Assembly: GCA_049974825.1 (NCBI GenBank)
Contig: JBNGDJ010000004.1
Coordinates: 1-50,321, forward strand
Length of the DNA: 50,321 nucleotides
DNA from: JBKHDT01 sp049974825
GTDB taxonomy: Bacteria; Pseudomonadota; Gammaproteobacteria; Halothiobacillales; Halothiobacillaceae
Direction: 5' to 3'
This document shows, in pieces, positions 41,518 to 50,269 of the stretch. The translations under genes and the position numbers were made by a program. How positions within the stretch are numbered: position 1 is the stretch's first letter; each line of letters starts with the position of its first letter. The notes under the pieces are model-generated. The model saw only the letters and a list, made by a program, of their open reading frames with translations, searched no databases and was not told the DNA's origin.

Positions 41518-42864
41518 TCAACTGACTTCCCGTATTACCAGGCCCTCGATTCCCGGGGGGCAGGCTACCTGCTCGGCAACCCAGTACGGGCCGACCTGCA
41601 GAATTTCTCCGGCCACCTCGATCACCCAGACCCGATCACGATCCCAGGGCGGGATTCCGGCTTCCTGGAAGAGCGTCTTGAGCTTACGATGATGACGACA
41701 GCCGCGCGGGCGCAACCGATCCCCAGCCAGGCGACTGCGCACCGTCAGGGCCCAGCCCCCGGCCTGCATCCGCTCAGCCAGGGCCATCGGGTCCAGCCCC
41801 TCGCCGGCGGTTGTCGATATCGCTTCGAGCAACCGTCCATCAGGCAGGGCCAGCGGCATGCTCAAGTCCCAGGACAGCCGATACTCCGGCGCGGCCGGTC
41901 GGGGCAGCAGGGCGTGCAGGTCGTCTCGATAGCGACGCACCTCGGCGCCAGGCCATGCCACCTTCGGCTGCGCATCGGCGCGAGCGGTCAGCTGCTCTCG
42001 AATACTTTCAAGCCGAGCGGCAGGCGGCGCAGACAACCCACAATCGGCAATCCAGTAACGCAGGAGATTGCGCTGTCGCCTCGGTGAAAGCCCCTGCAGC
42101 GCAAGGGCGGACAGCGTAGCCGGTGCCTCGCCACGACAGGCGGCCAGATCAATGCGCGCGAGATCCCCGAGCAGCGCCTCGGCCTCGGCCGCATGACGCG
42201 CCGAACGGGCGAGCGCCGCCGAGGCATCGGGCCAGCGATCATGCAGGGGAGCCAGCACGCGGTGGCGCAGGTAGTTTCGATCCGGCCCAGCCTCCGCGTT
42301 GCTGGGGTCTTCCACCACATCGAAGTCCTGGCCGGCAAGGTAGGCGCGTAGCGCGACCCGGCTGTAGCCAAGCAGGGGGCGCCAGTGCCAACCCGGCCCG
42401 AAGGGCCTGAGCAAAGACATGCCGGCAAGCCCCCGCGGCCCGCTGCCGCGCAGGGCGTGGCGCAGAAAGGTTTCAGCCTGATCATCCTGGTGATGGCCGG
42501 TGGCGAGCACTTCTCCTTCGCCAAGCTGCTCGACGAACACGGCCCGGCGCGCATCGCGTGCGGCGGTCTCGGGAGAACGGCCCGGCCGGATGCGGGCGGA
42601 AAGATCAAGCGTGCGGACTTCCAGCGGGATATCCAGGCGGGCGCAAATCCGTTCACAGTGTGCCGCCCAGCGGCCGGAATCGGGATGCAGGCCATGATCG
42701 ACATGCACGGCCCGAACCGGACCGACTCGACCGGTTTGCGCCAGGGCATGCAGTCGCAGCAGCAGGGCCAACGAGTCGGCACCCCCGGAAAATCCCACCA
42801 GTAGCGGGCGCCCGCGCAACGGGCTCGGCAGCGAATCGAACTCGTCCTTGTCCAGGTCGCTCAT
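41518..42864 (-). CDS. tilS: tRNA(Ile)-lysidine synthase TilS
   Basis: 448 residues. An N-terminal PP-loop ATPase has SGGADS at residues 26-31 and HHQDDQAETFLRHALRGSGPRGLAGM. A middle and a C-terminal substrate-binding domain follow, with LRPRGCRHHRKLKTLFQEAGIPPWDRDRVWVIEV typical of TilS. It converts C34 of tRNA-Ile(CAU) to lysidine, an essential step for AUA decoding. It lies downstream of accA on the same strand as in other gammaproteobacteria; repeat copy E occupies the gap. Confidence 0.97.
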   Translation of the reverse strand: MSDLDKDEFDSLPSPLRGRPLLVGFSGGADSLALLLRLHALAQTGRVGPVRAVHVDHGLHPDSGRWAAHCERICARLDIPLEVRTLDLSARIRPGRSPETAARDARRAVFVEQLGEGEVLATGHHQDDQAETFLRHALRGSGPRGLAGMSLLRPFGPGWHWRPLLGYSRVALRAYLAGQDFDVVEDPSNAEAGPDRNYLRHRVLAPLHDRWPDASAALARSARHAAEAEALLGDLARIDLAACRGEAPATLSALALQGLSPRRQRNLLRYWIADCGLSAPPAARLESIREQLTARADAQPKVAWPGAEVRRYRDDLHALLPRPAAPEYRLSWDLSMPLALPDGRLLEAISTTAGEGLDPMALAERMQAGGWALTVRSRLAGDRLRPRGCRHHRKLKTLFQEAGIPPWDRDRVWVIEVAGEILQVGPYWVAEQVACPPGIEGLVIREVS

Positions 42865-42880
42865 GGTTCTCCCTTGTCAA

Positions 42881-42962
42881 GGGAAGGTCTGCACGAATGC
42901 AGACCTTCCTGTGCAGGGCACGGATGCCCTGCCGCACAATGGCCCAAGCCATTGAATTGCGG
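42881..42962 (+). repeat. Triple-hairpin repeat, copy E (most complete)
   Basis: Hairpin 1: GGGAAGGTCTGCA, loop CGAA, TGCAGACCTTCC (42881-42909). Hairpin 2: GCAGGGCA, loop CGGA, TGCCCTGC (42913-42932). Hairpin 3: CCGCA and CAATGGC, loop CCAA, GCCATTG, bulge AAT, TGCGG (42932-42962). It lies 17 bp upstream of the tilS start codon and downstream of accA. Confidence 0.92.
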
Positions 42963-42994
42963 AGCCCGGGGCGGGATGGCGCAGTGGCGCGCAA

Positions 42995-43954
42995 TCACTT
43001 GTCGAGGAAGTTGCCCACCTTCATCAGTCGATCATAGCGCCGTGAGAGCAGATTCTCCGTTGGCAGGGAGTCAAGGCGGTCAAGCGCCGCCGTCAGCTCG
43101 GTCTTGAGCGTGCGGCACATGAGTTCCGGGTCCCGGTGCGCTCCGCCACAGGGTTCCGGCACGACCTGGTCGACCAGTTCCAGCGACTTGAGACGATCAG
43201 CCGTCACCCCAAGCGATTCGGCGGCATCAGCCGCCCGCTCGGCGCTCTTATAAAGAATCGAGGCGCAGCCCTCGGGCGAGATGACCGAGTAGGTACTGTA
43301 CTGAAGCATCATGACGTGGTCGCCGACCCCGATGGCCAGAGCGCCCCCGGAACCGCCCTCCCCGATCACGGTGACGATCACCGGCGTCTCCAGACTGCTC
43401 ATCACCGCCAGGTTGCGGGCAATCGCCTCCGACTGCCCCCGCTCCTCGGCATCAATGCCGGGGTAGGCGCCGGGGGTATCGATAAAGGTCAGAACCGGCA
43501 GGCCAAACCGCGCGGCCATTTCCATCAGGCGACGGGCCTTGCGGTAACCCTCCGGGCGCGGCATTCCGAAATTCCGCCGGATCTTTTCCTTGGTATCACG
43601 GCCCTTCTGGTGCCCGATCACCATCACCGGCCGACCATCGAGCCGCGCCAGCCCGCCCACGATCGCCGGATCATCCGCGAAGGCGCGATCACCGTGCAGC
43701 TCCTCGAAGTCCGTGAACATGCATCCGACGTAATCCAGGGTGTACGGGCGCAGGGGATGCCGTGCCAGCTGAGTGATCTGCCAGGCAGTCAGGTTCCCGA
43801 AAATCGAGCGAGTCAGCGACTGGGACTTGCTCTCCAGCCGCGCGACCTCCTCTTCGATGTTCAGATCACTTTCCTTGCCGACCCGTCGAAGCTCGGTGAT
43901 CTTGGCTTCCAGCTCGGCGATCGGTTGTTCGAATTCCAGATAGTTGGGATTCAT
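42995..43954 (-). CDS. accA: Acetyl-CoA carboxylase carboxyltransferase subunit alpha
   Basis: 319 residues from the ATG at 43954, the same length as the E. coli enzyme; a longer in-frame upstream reading is not used. Features: NYLEFEQPIAELEAKI N-terminal helix, FTDFEELHGDRAFADDPAIVGG, IGHQKGRDTKEKIRRNFGMPRPEGYRKA, FIDTPGAYPGIDAEERGQ and GEGGSGGALAIG. With AccD it transfers the carboxyl group from biotin to acetyl-CoA, the first step of fatty acid synthesis. Confidence 0.98.
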   Translation of the reverse strand: MNPNYLEFEQPIAELEAKITELRRVGKESDLNIEEEVARLESKSQSLTRSIFGNLTAWQITQLARHPLRPYTLDYVGCMFTDFEELHGDRAFADDPAIVGGLARLDGRPVMVIGHQKGRDTKEKIRRNFGMPRPEGYRKARRLMEMAARFGLPVLTFIDTPGAYPGIDAEERGQSEAIARNLAVMSSLETPVIVTVIGEGGSGGALAIGVGDHVMMLQYSTYSVISPEGCASILYKSAERAADAAESLGVTADRLKSLELVDQVVPEPCGGAHRDPELMCRTLKTELTAALDRLDSLPTENLLSRRYDRLMKVGNFLDK

Positions 43955-44305
43955 GGGCAGCCCAGAATTGGTTGTATCAAAATGCTGACAAGAAAATCTC
44001 TGCACCAGGCTTGAAGTTCACGACCGGGGCATGGGCGCCCCGAGGAGAAACGGCACACGCCGTTGATTTTCTCGACATGACCCGGGTATCAAACCCCGTT
44101 CAAAAGACTCCGCAGCCATTGTCAGCGCACAACGCCCGGCCAACCCGTCGCAGGCAGGATGAGGCACCCACCGGCCCAGCGCGGACGACAGGCCCGGCTC
44201 GGGCCGCGCCTGAATTCGACATTGTAACGCATTCGCCCCCCGGGGTGCCTGGGCGGGCCACCGACCCGGGTGGCTACCCTCCGTTTTCCGGTACACTTGC
44301 GCCCC
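43955..44305. other. Divergent intergenic region between accA and uvrD
   Basis: 351 bp. It holds repeat copy G (43991-44075), a GGCCCG/CGGGCC hairpin (44191-44205) and a GCCACC/GGTGGC dyad (44257-44274) near uvrD. No small gene or LexA-like box is seen. Confidence 0.65.
43991..44075 (+). repeat. Triple-hairpin repeat, copy G (decayed)
   Basis: The first arm survives as GAAAATCTCTGCACC without a partner. Hairpin 2 is CGGGGC, loop ATGGGC, GCCCCG (44025-44042). Hairpin 3 is AACGGC, loop ACAC, GCCGTT with the family tail TGATTTTCTCG (44049-44074), whose flanks CGAG/CTCG also pair. Located 36 bp upstream of the accA start. Confidence 0.6.
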
Positions 44306-46465
44306 ATGTCTCTCGATCGCATTCTCGACCCGCTCAATGCGGCCCAGCGTCAGGCGGTGACCAGCGCCGCGCCGGCCACCCTGGTGCTTGCCGGTGCCGG
44401 ATCCGGCAAGACCCGGGTTCTTGTCCATCGCATTGCCTGGCTCGTGGAAGAACAGGGCGTCGCGCCCTACTCGCTGCTGGCCGTCACCTTTACCAACAAG
44501 GCAGCCGCGGAGATGCGCGGGCGCGTGGCCCGGCTGCTTGACGGCCGCATCCAGGGCCTGTGGGCCGGCACCTTCCACGGTCTCTCGCACCGGCTGCTGC
44601 GCCAGCACTGGCAGGAAGCCGGCCTGCCCCAGGGGTTCCAGATCATCGATGCCGACGACCAACTTCGGCTGGTCAAACGCGTCGTGCGCGAAGCCGGACT
44701 GGACGATACCGCATGGCCACCCAAGCAGATCCGCGCCCTGATCAATGGGTGGAAGGAGGATGGCCTGCGGGCGGCGCATGTCGAGGATACGGGCGATGCA
44801 ACCCGTCAGCAGATGATCGCGCTCTACCAGAGCTACGAGGAGATCTGCCGACGCTCGGGACTGGTGGACTTCACCGAACTGCTTTTGCGCGCGCTGGAGT
44901 TGCTGCGCGACAACGACGCGCTCCGGGCACACTACCAGCAGCGTTTCGTGCAGGTTCTGGTGGACGAGTTTCAGGATACCAACCGGCTTCAGTACGCCTG
45001 GATGCGGCAACTGGTGGGGGCAGACAATGCCGTGTTCGTGGTCGGAGATGACGACCAGTCGATTTACGGATGGCGGGGCGCGCGCATCGAGCACATCCGC
45101 GACTTCGACCGGGATTTCCCCGGCACCGAGATTGTCCGGCTTGAGCAGAACTACCGCTCGACAGGCACCATCCTGCAGGCGGCCAACGCGGTAATCGCCC
45201 GCAACGCGGGCCGACTGGGCAAGACGCTCTGGACCGACGGCGATCCAGGCAGCCCCATCGAATTTCACCACGCGTTCAACGAACAGGACGAGGCCTGGTT
45301 CGTGACCGAGCAGATCCGGCAGGCCTGCGAACAGGGACTGCCCCGACACGAGGTCGCCGTGCTGTACCGGTCAAACGCCCAGTCGCGGGTGTTCGAGGAG
45401 GCGCTGATCCGCGCCGGCCTGCCCTACCGGGTCTATGGCGGACTGCGCTTCTTCGAGCGGGCCGAGGTCAAGGACATGCTGGCCTACCTGCGCCTGATCG
45501 CCAACCGGGACGATGATGCGGCCTTCGAGCGGGTGGTCAACGTGCCGCCCCGGGGCATCGGGGACAAGACGCTCCAGCGCCTGCGCGACCAGGCCCGGGG
45601 GCATGGAACCTCGCTGTGGCAGGCAAGCATCCTTGCCCTGTCGACCGGAACGCTTTCGGCGCGGGCCACCACGGCACTGAAAAATTTTGCCGATCTGCTT
45701 GAATCACTCGCCGGCCAGGCCCGCAGCCTGACGCTTCAGGAGCAGGTCGATACAGTGGCCGAGCAAAGCGGCCTGATCGAGATGCACCGGGGAGACCGGG
45801 ATCGCGAGCGTGGCGAAGCACGCATCGAAAACATCGAGGAACTGGGCAATGCCGCCCGGGGCTTTACCCTTGACCCCGAACAGCACGAGGGCATGACCGA
45901 ACTGGACGCCTTTCTCAGTCATGCCAGCCTCGAAGCCGGCGAAGGTCAGGGCGCCTCATGGGAGGACTGCGTCCAGCTGATGACGCTTCACTCGGCCAAA
46001 GGCCTGGAATTCCGGCTGGTCTTCCTGGTCGGCATGGAAGAGGGCCTGTTCCCGCACCAGATGTCCCTGGACGAGCCGGGCCGACTGGAGGAGGAACGCC
46101 GTCTGTGCTATGTCGGCATCACCCGCGCGCGCCAGAGACTGGTGCTCACCGCCGCCGAACATCGCCGCCTGCACGGCCGGGAAACCTTCCCGCTGACTTC
46201 CCGCTTTCTCGGGGAGATACCCGACGAGCTGATTCACGACCACCGTCCCGGAAAGCGCTCCGGACCCGCCAGACCCGGGCGCCGGCAGAATGACGACCCG
46301 GCCGGTGGCCTGTCGATCGGTCAGCGCGTCGAACATGCCAAGTTCGGGCCCGGTATTATCGTGGACGCAGAGGGCAGCGGGCCTTCGGCACGGGTGCTGA
46401 TCAACTTCGACGCGGGCGACAGCAAGTGGCTGATTCTCAGCTACGCGCGCCTGCAGCCATGCTGA
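44306..46465 (+). CDS. uvrD: DNA helicase II, UvrD
   Basis: 719 residues from the ATG at 44306. SF1A helicase motifs: Walker A LAGAGSGKTRVLVHRIAW, VTFTNKAAAEMRGRV, Walker B VLVDEFQDTNRLQYAW, GDDDQSIYGWRGARIEH, LEQNYRST and VQLMTLHSAKGLEFRLVFLVGMEEGLFP. The C-terminal Tudor-like RNA polymerase-binding domain (VEHAKFGPGIIVDAEGSG... to WLILSYARLQ) marks UvrD/PcrA rather than Rep. It acts in nucleotide-excision and mismatch repair. First of a + strand run with the ABC-F gene and sixA. Confidence 0.97.
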   Translation: MSLDRILDPLNAAQRQAVTSAAPATLVLAGAGSGKTRVLVHRIAWLVEEQGVAPYSLLAVTFTNKAAAEMRGRVARLLDGRIQGLWAGTFHGLSHRLLRQHWQEAGLPQGFQIIDADDQLRLVKRVVREAGLDDTAWPPKQIRALINGWKEDGLRAAHVEDTGDATRQQMIALYQSYEEICRRSGLVDFTELLLRALELLRDNDALRAHYQQRFVQVLVDEFQDTNRLQYAWMRQLVGADNAVFVVGDDDQSIYGWRGARIEHIRDFDRDFPGTEIVRLEQNYRSTGTILQAANAVIARNAGRLGKTLWTDGDPGSPIEFHHAFNEQDEAWFVTEQIRQACEQGLPRHEVAVLYRSNAQSRVFEEALIRAGLPYRVYGGLRFFERAEVKDMLAYLRLIANRDDDAAFERVVNVPPRGIGDKTLQRLRDQARGHGTSLWQASILALSTGTLSARATTALKNFADLLESLAGQARSLTLQEQVDTVAEQSGLIEMHRGDRDRERGEARIENIEELGNAARGFTLDPEQHEGMTELDAFLSHASLEAGEGQGASWEDCVQLMTLHSAKGLEFRLVFLVGMEEGLFPHQMSLDEPGRLEEERRLCYVGITRARQRLVLTAAEHRRLHGRETFPLTSRFLGEIPDELIHDHRPGKRSGPARPGRRQNDDPAGGLSIGQRVEHAKFGPGIIVDAEGSGPSARVLINFDAGDSKWLILSYARLQPC

Positions 46466-46487
46466 GAAAGGAGCGCCGGACGACCTC

Positions 46488-48362
46488 ATGATTCGACTGC
46501 AAGGCGTCGAACTGCGCCGCGGCGGGCGCGTACTGCTCCAGGGCGCCGACCTTCAGGTCCATCCCGGGCAGCGCCTGGGGCTTACCGGTGCCAACGGTGC
46601 CGGCAAGTCCAGCCTGTTTGCGCTGATCCGCGGCCAGCTGACTCCCGACGCGGGGGAGGTCTCGCTGGCCGGCCCGGCCCGGATTGCCCACGTCGCCCAG
46701 GAAACCCCCGCCCTGCCGATGCCGGCCCTGGAGTTTGTCCTTGGCGGCGACGAGACCTTGCTGGCGCTGGAGGCCCGGATGGCGCAGGCGGAGGGTACGG
46801 CGCTGGCCGAGCTGCATGCGCGCTACGAGGCCCACGACGGGTACACCGCCCGCGCCAGGGCAGCCCGCCTGCTCGCCGGCCTGGGATTCGACACGCCCGC
46901 CCAGCAGCGGCCAGTCGCGGACTTTTCCGGCGGCTGGCGAATGCGCCTGAACCTCGCCCGGGCGCTGATGACGCCCTCGGACATCCTGCTACTGGACGAA
47001 CCGACCAACCATCTCGATCTTGAGGCAATCGTCTGGCTGGAAGGCTGGCTCAAGGGGTATAGCGGCGCCCTGCTGCTGATTTCCCACGATCGCGCCTTCC
47101 TGGACGGCGTCTGCACACACATCGCCCATATCGAACGCCAGCAGTTGACCCTCTACGCCGGCAACTACACCGACTTCGAGACGCGCCGGGCCGAGCAGCT
47201 GGCCCAGCAGCAGGCCATGGCCCGCAGGCAGAGCCAGGAACGGGCCCGGTTGCAGGCATTCATTGACCGGTTCCGCGCAAAGGCCACCAAGGCACGCCAG
47301 GCCCAGAGCCGAATCCGCGCCCTGGAGCGACTGCCCCAGATTGCGGCCGCCCATGTCGACCGGCCGTTCCGCTTTCGTTTTCCCGACAGCCCGGAAGCAG
47401 GCAACCCGCTGATTCATCTGGAGGAAGCCTCGGTCGGTCACAACCAGACACCCCTGCTCTCGGGGATGGATCTTCGGGTCGGCCCCGGGGAGCGGATCGG
47501 CCTGCTTGGACGAAACGGGGCCGGCAAGTCCACGCTGATCCGGCTGCTGGCAGGCCAGAGCCCACTGATGGCCGGACGGCAAACGCGCAGCCCAAAACTT
47601 CAAATCGGCTATTTTGCCCAGCACCAGCTCGAACAGCTGGACAGCCACGCCGACCCGCTCACGCACCTGCGCCGTATTGACGGCGACCGCAGCGACGAGC
47701 AGACCCTGCGCGACTTTCTCGGCGGCTTCGGGTTTGGCGGCGACTTTGCCGAGCGGCCGGTCGGCCCCTTCTCCGGCGGCGAACGCGCGCGGCTGGCCCT
47801 GGCGCTGATCGTCTGGCGGGCGCCGAACCTGCTGCTGCTCGACGAGCCGACCAATCATCTGGATCTCGACATGCGCGAGGCGCTGGAACTGGCGCTGCAG
47901 GAATACGAAGGCGCCATGATATTGGTGTCACATGACCGTGCGATGCTTGAGCATGTCTGTGACGAATACTGGCGCGTTCACGGCGGCACGGTCACCCGGT
48001 TCGATGGCAACCTGGACGATTACCGGCAGCTGCTTGCCCGGGAGGAAGCCCGGGATGCACAGGCCGAGAGCAGCGCCCAGCCAGCAGCGGCCGACCGTCG
48101 CAGCGAACGCCGCCAGGCCGCCGAACGGCGCGCCACGCTTCGTCCACTGAAAGTCCGGCGCGACAAGCTGGAGGCGCAACTGGCCGAGGTTGCCCTGGAA
48201 CTGGAACAGATCGAGGCCGAAATGGCCGACCCGGCCCTGTACGCTGGCGAACAGCGGGGCCGGCTTGTGGAACTGAGTCGCCGCCAGGCGGCCCTGGTCG
48301 AAGCACAGGAACGGATCGAGCTTGAATGGCTCGAAGTCAGCGACCAGCTGGAAAACGGCTGA
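46488..48362 (+). CDS. ABC-F family ATPase, YheS-like
   Basis: 624 residues, two ABC cassettes and no membrane segments. Cassette 1: GANGAGKSSLFALI, signature DFSGGWRMRLNLARAL, LLLDEPTNHLDLEA. Cassette 2: GRNGAGKSTLIRLL, signature PFSGGERARLALALI, LLLDEPTNHLDLDM. A charged linker (about 235-290) and a C-terminal coiled coil (about 530-620) are as in YheS. ABC-F proteins bind the ribosomal E site and act on stalled or specialised translation. It follows uvrD by 22 bp. Confidence 0.93.
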   Translation: MIRLQGVELRRGGRVLLQGADLQVHPGQRLGLTGANGAGKSSLFALIRGQLTPDAGEVSLAGPARIAHVAQETPALPMPALEFVLGGDETLLALEARMAQAEGTALAELHARYEAHDGYTARARAARLLAGLGFDTPAQQRPVADFSGGWRMRLNLARALMTPSDILLLDEPTNHLDLEAIVWLEGWLKGYSGALLLISHDRAFLDGVCTHIAHIERQQLTLYAGNYTDFETRRAEQLAQQQAMARRQSQERARLQAFIDRFRAKATKARQAQSRIRALERLPQIAAAHVDRPFRFRFPDSPEAGNPLIHLEEASVGHNQTPLLSGMDLRVGPGERIGLLGRNGAGKSTLIRLLAGQSPLMAGRQTRSPKLQIGYFAQHQLEQLDSHADPLTHLRRIDGDRSDEQTLRDFLGGFGFGGDFAERPVGPFSGGERARLALALIVWRAPNLLLLDEPTNHLDLDMREALELALQEYEGAMILVSHDRAMLEHVCDEYWRVHGGTVTRFDGNLDDYRQLLAREEARDAQAESSAQPAAADRRSERRQAAERRATLRPLKVRRDKLEAQLAEVALELEQIEAEMADPALYAGEQRGRLVELSRRQAALVEAQERIELEWLEVSDQLENG

Positions 48363-48411
48363 ACCCACGGGCACGCCGCCGGCCCCACGACATGCAGCGA
48401 GAGCGACCGAC

Positions 48412-48918
48412 ATGGACCTTCTGATCATTCGACACGCCCCGGCCGAAGACCGCGAGGAATTTGCAAAGACCGGGCTGCCTGACGCCGAGCGCCCCCTGAC
48501 CGAGCGCGGCATCAATCGCATGAAGGCCGCCGGACGCGGCCTGACGACGCTGGCCCTGCCCGTCGAACGCATGGTTTGCAGCCCCCTTCTGCGGGCCCGC
48601 CAGACCGCCGAGATCCTCACCACTGCCCTGGAACTGAAGGGTTACGATGTCAACGAGTCACTGGCACCGGGCGTCGGCCCCGCGACCGTGACACGCTGGC
48701 TGAGCAAGGAACCGGAAGTCGAGTGCCTGGCCCTGATCGGGCATGAGCCGGACCTGGGCGAGCTGACAAGCCATCTGCTTTGCGGCGGATCCGGTGCGCA
48801 GATCCGGTTCAAGAAAGGCGGCGCGCTGATGCTGCGATTCGACCAGCATGTCGAGGCGGGCAAGGGTCGCCTGATCTGGTCACTCCCGCCTGCCGTGCTG
48901 CGGTCCCTGGCCGACTGA
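48412..48918 (+). CDS. sixA: Phosphohistidine phosphatase SixA family
   Basis: 168 residues from the ATG at 48412. Histidine-phosphatase fold: catalytic LLIIRHAPAEDRE, ERPLTERGINRMKAAG, CSPLLRARQTAEIL and ALIGHEPDLGELTSHL, with the second catalytic His in GHEPD. SixA proteins dephosphorylate HPt domains or PTS phosphocarriers. It converges on purT with 38 bp between stops. Confidence 0.92.
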   Translation: MDLLIIRHAPAEDREEFAKTGLPDAERPLTERGINRMKAAGRGLTTLALPVERMVCSPLLRARQTAEILTTALELKGYDVNESLAPGVGPATVTRWLSKEPEVECLALIGHEPDLGELTSHLLCGGSGAQIRFKKGGALMLRFDQHVEAGKGRLIWSLPPAVLRSLAD

Positions 48919-48956
48919 CCGAAACCGGCGCCACGCGACGGACCGGCCCCGCGACA

Positions 48957-50251
48957 TCAGTCGAGCAGGCGGATGCGATCCCCGGCGCGGCGGGCCTTGT
49001 CCAGCGCCTCATCCACGGTTTCCCCCAGGGCCAGCGCGACGCCCNNNNNNNNNNNNNNNNNNNNNNNNNNNNNNNNNNNNNNNNNNNNNNNNNNNNNNNN
49101 NNNNNNNNNNNNNNNNNNNNNNNNNNNNNNNNNNNNNNNNNNNNGCGACGCCCGCCCTCAAGCCCCGGCTTGCCAAACAGCCTCAGGTCCGTGTCGGGTT
49201 CGGCCAGTGCCGCGTCCACGCCAGTCAGCACCGGGTCCGAGCTTGCACCAGACCGGTACAGAGCAACTGAAGCGGCCGGGCCGCGATGGCGCACATTGGG
49301 GACCGGCAGGCCAAGAAAGGCGCGAAGGTGCAGGGCAAACTCGGACAATCCCTGGGAGATCAGGGTGACCATCCCAGTGTCATGCGGCCGGGGCGAAATC
49401 TCGGAGAACCACACCCGGTCACCTTGTACGAACAGCTCTACCCCGAACAGGCCACGACCGCCAAGGGCGGCAACCACTGCCGAGGCAATACGCACCGCCT
49501 CCTGCTCGGCCGCCGGGCTCATCGGCTGCGGCTGCCAGGACTCGCGATAGTCGCCATCCACCTGTTGATGCCCGATCGGCGCGCAGGTACTGATGCCGTC
49601 ACGGTGCGCGATGGTCAGCAGGGTGATCTCGAATTCGAAGTCCACGAACCCCTCGACAATCACCCGACCGCCCCCGGCACGTCCGCCCGACTGGGCATGG
49701 TCCCAGGCCCGGTCCAGATCCGCGGCTTCCCGAACGACCGTCTGCCCCTTGCCGGACGAGCTCATGACCGGCTTGACCACGCAGGGCAGGCCGAGGGCCT
49801 CGACCGCCCGGTCAAAGTCCTCCCGGTCACTGGCAAAGCGAAAGGGCGAGGTGGGCAGGCCCAGCTCCTCAGCGGCAAGGCGCCTAATGCCCTCTCGGTC
49901 CATGGTCAGCCGGGCCGCCCGGGCCGTCGGCACCACCGTGAAACCCTCGGATTCGAGCTGTTCGAGCGTCGCCGTGGCGATTGCCTCGATCTCCGGCACG
50001 ATAAAGTCCGGAGACTCCTGGCGGATCACGGTCTGCAGGGCTTCCCCGTCGAGCATGTTCACCACATGCGCGCGATGGGCCACCTGCATGGCCGGCGCGT
50101 CGGCATAGCGATCAACCGCAATCACCTCGATGCCCAGTCGCTGGGCCTCGATGGCCACTTCCTTGCCCAGCTCGCCGGAACCGAGCAGCATGATGCGCGT
50201 GGCCGAGGGCCGCAGCGCCGTCCCGAGTCGTTCGATCATCCGATCGGCCAT
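48957..50251 (-). CDS. purT: Formate-dependent phosphoribosylglycinamide formyltransferase PurT, interrupted by assembly gap
   Basis: An ATP-grasp enzyme of purine synthesis using formate and ATP to make formyl-GAR. Visible: IMLLGSGELGKEVAIEAQRLG, ATATLEQLESEGFTVVPTARA, VKPVMSSSGKGQTVV, IVEGFVDFEFEITLLTI, GLFGVELFVQGDRVWFSEISPRPHDTGMVTLIS. The C-terminus reads GVALALGETVDEALDKARRA to RIRLLD and stops at 48957, in a frame offset by the 100-N gap. The known coding bases total 1195, so a gap of 2 bases restores one frame of 398 residues, close to the ~390 expected. It starts 18 bp from repeat copy F. Confidence 0.95.
49045..49144. other. Assembly gap (100 N) inside purT
   Basis: Exactly 100 N. 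Both flanks carry GCGACGCCC (the left ends with it, the right starts with it), so the gap probably hides a very short stretch between two copies of that 9-mer. Confidence 0.95.
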
Positions 50252-50269
50252 GGTTGGGCCCTCCAGTTA

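Noticed and set aside
41336..41521. 61-codon hydrophobic ORF with a TTG start overlapping the tilS stop
   Set aside because: It could be a small membrane protein, but third-position GC is much lower than in neighbouring genes and the hydrophobicity follows from T-rich non-coding DNA.
44942..44956. Apparent reverse-orientation piece of the hairpin repeat (TTCGTGCAG), also near 1276
   Set aside because: Both are inside conserved coding sequence (uvrD, fliK) and lack any flanking stem.
44018..45349. 443-codon open frame on the minus strand
   Set aside because: It lies antisense to uvrD, whose helicase motifs are unambiguous; long antisense frames are common in high-GC DNA.
48809..50251. 480-codon frame reading through the 100-N gap in purT
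   Set aside because: The N stretch has an arbitrary length; after the gap the reading leaves the PurT frame. The true C-terminus is in another frame and stops at 48957.
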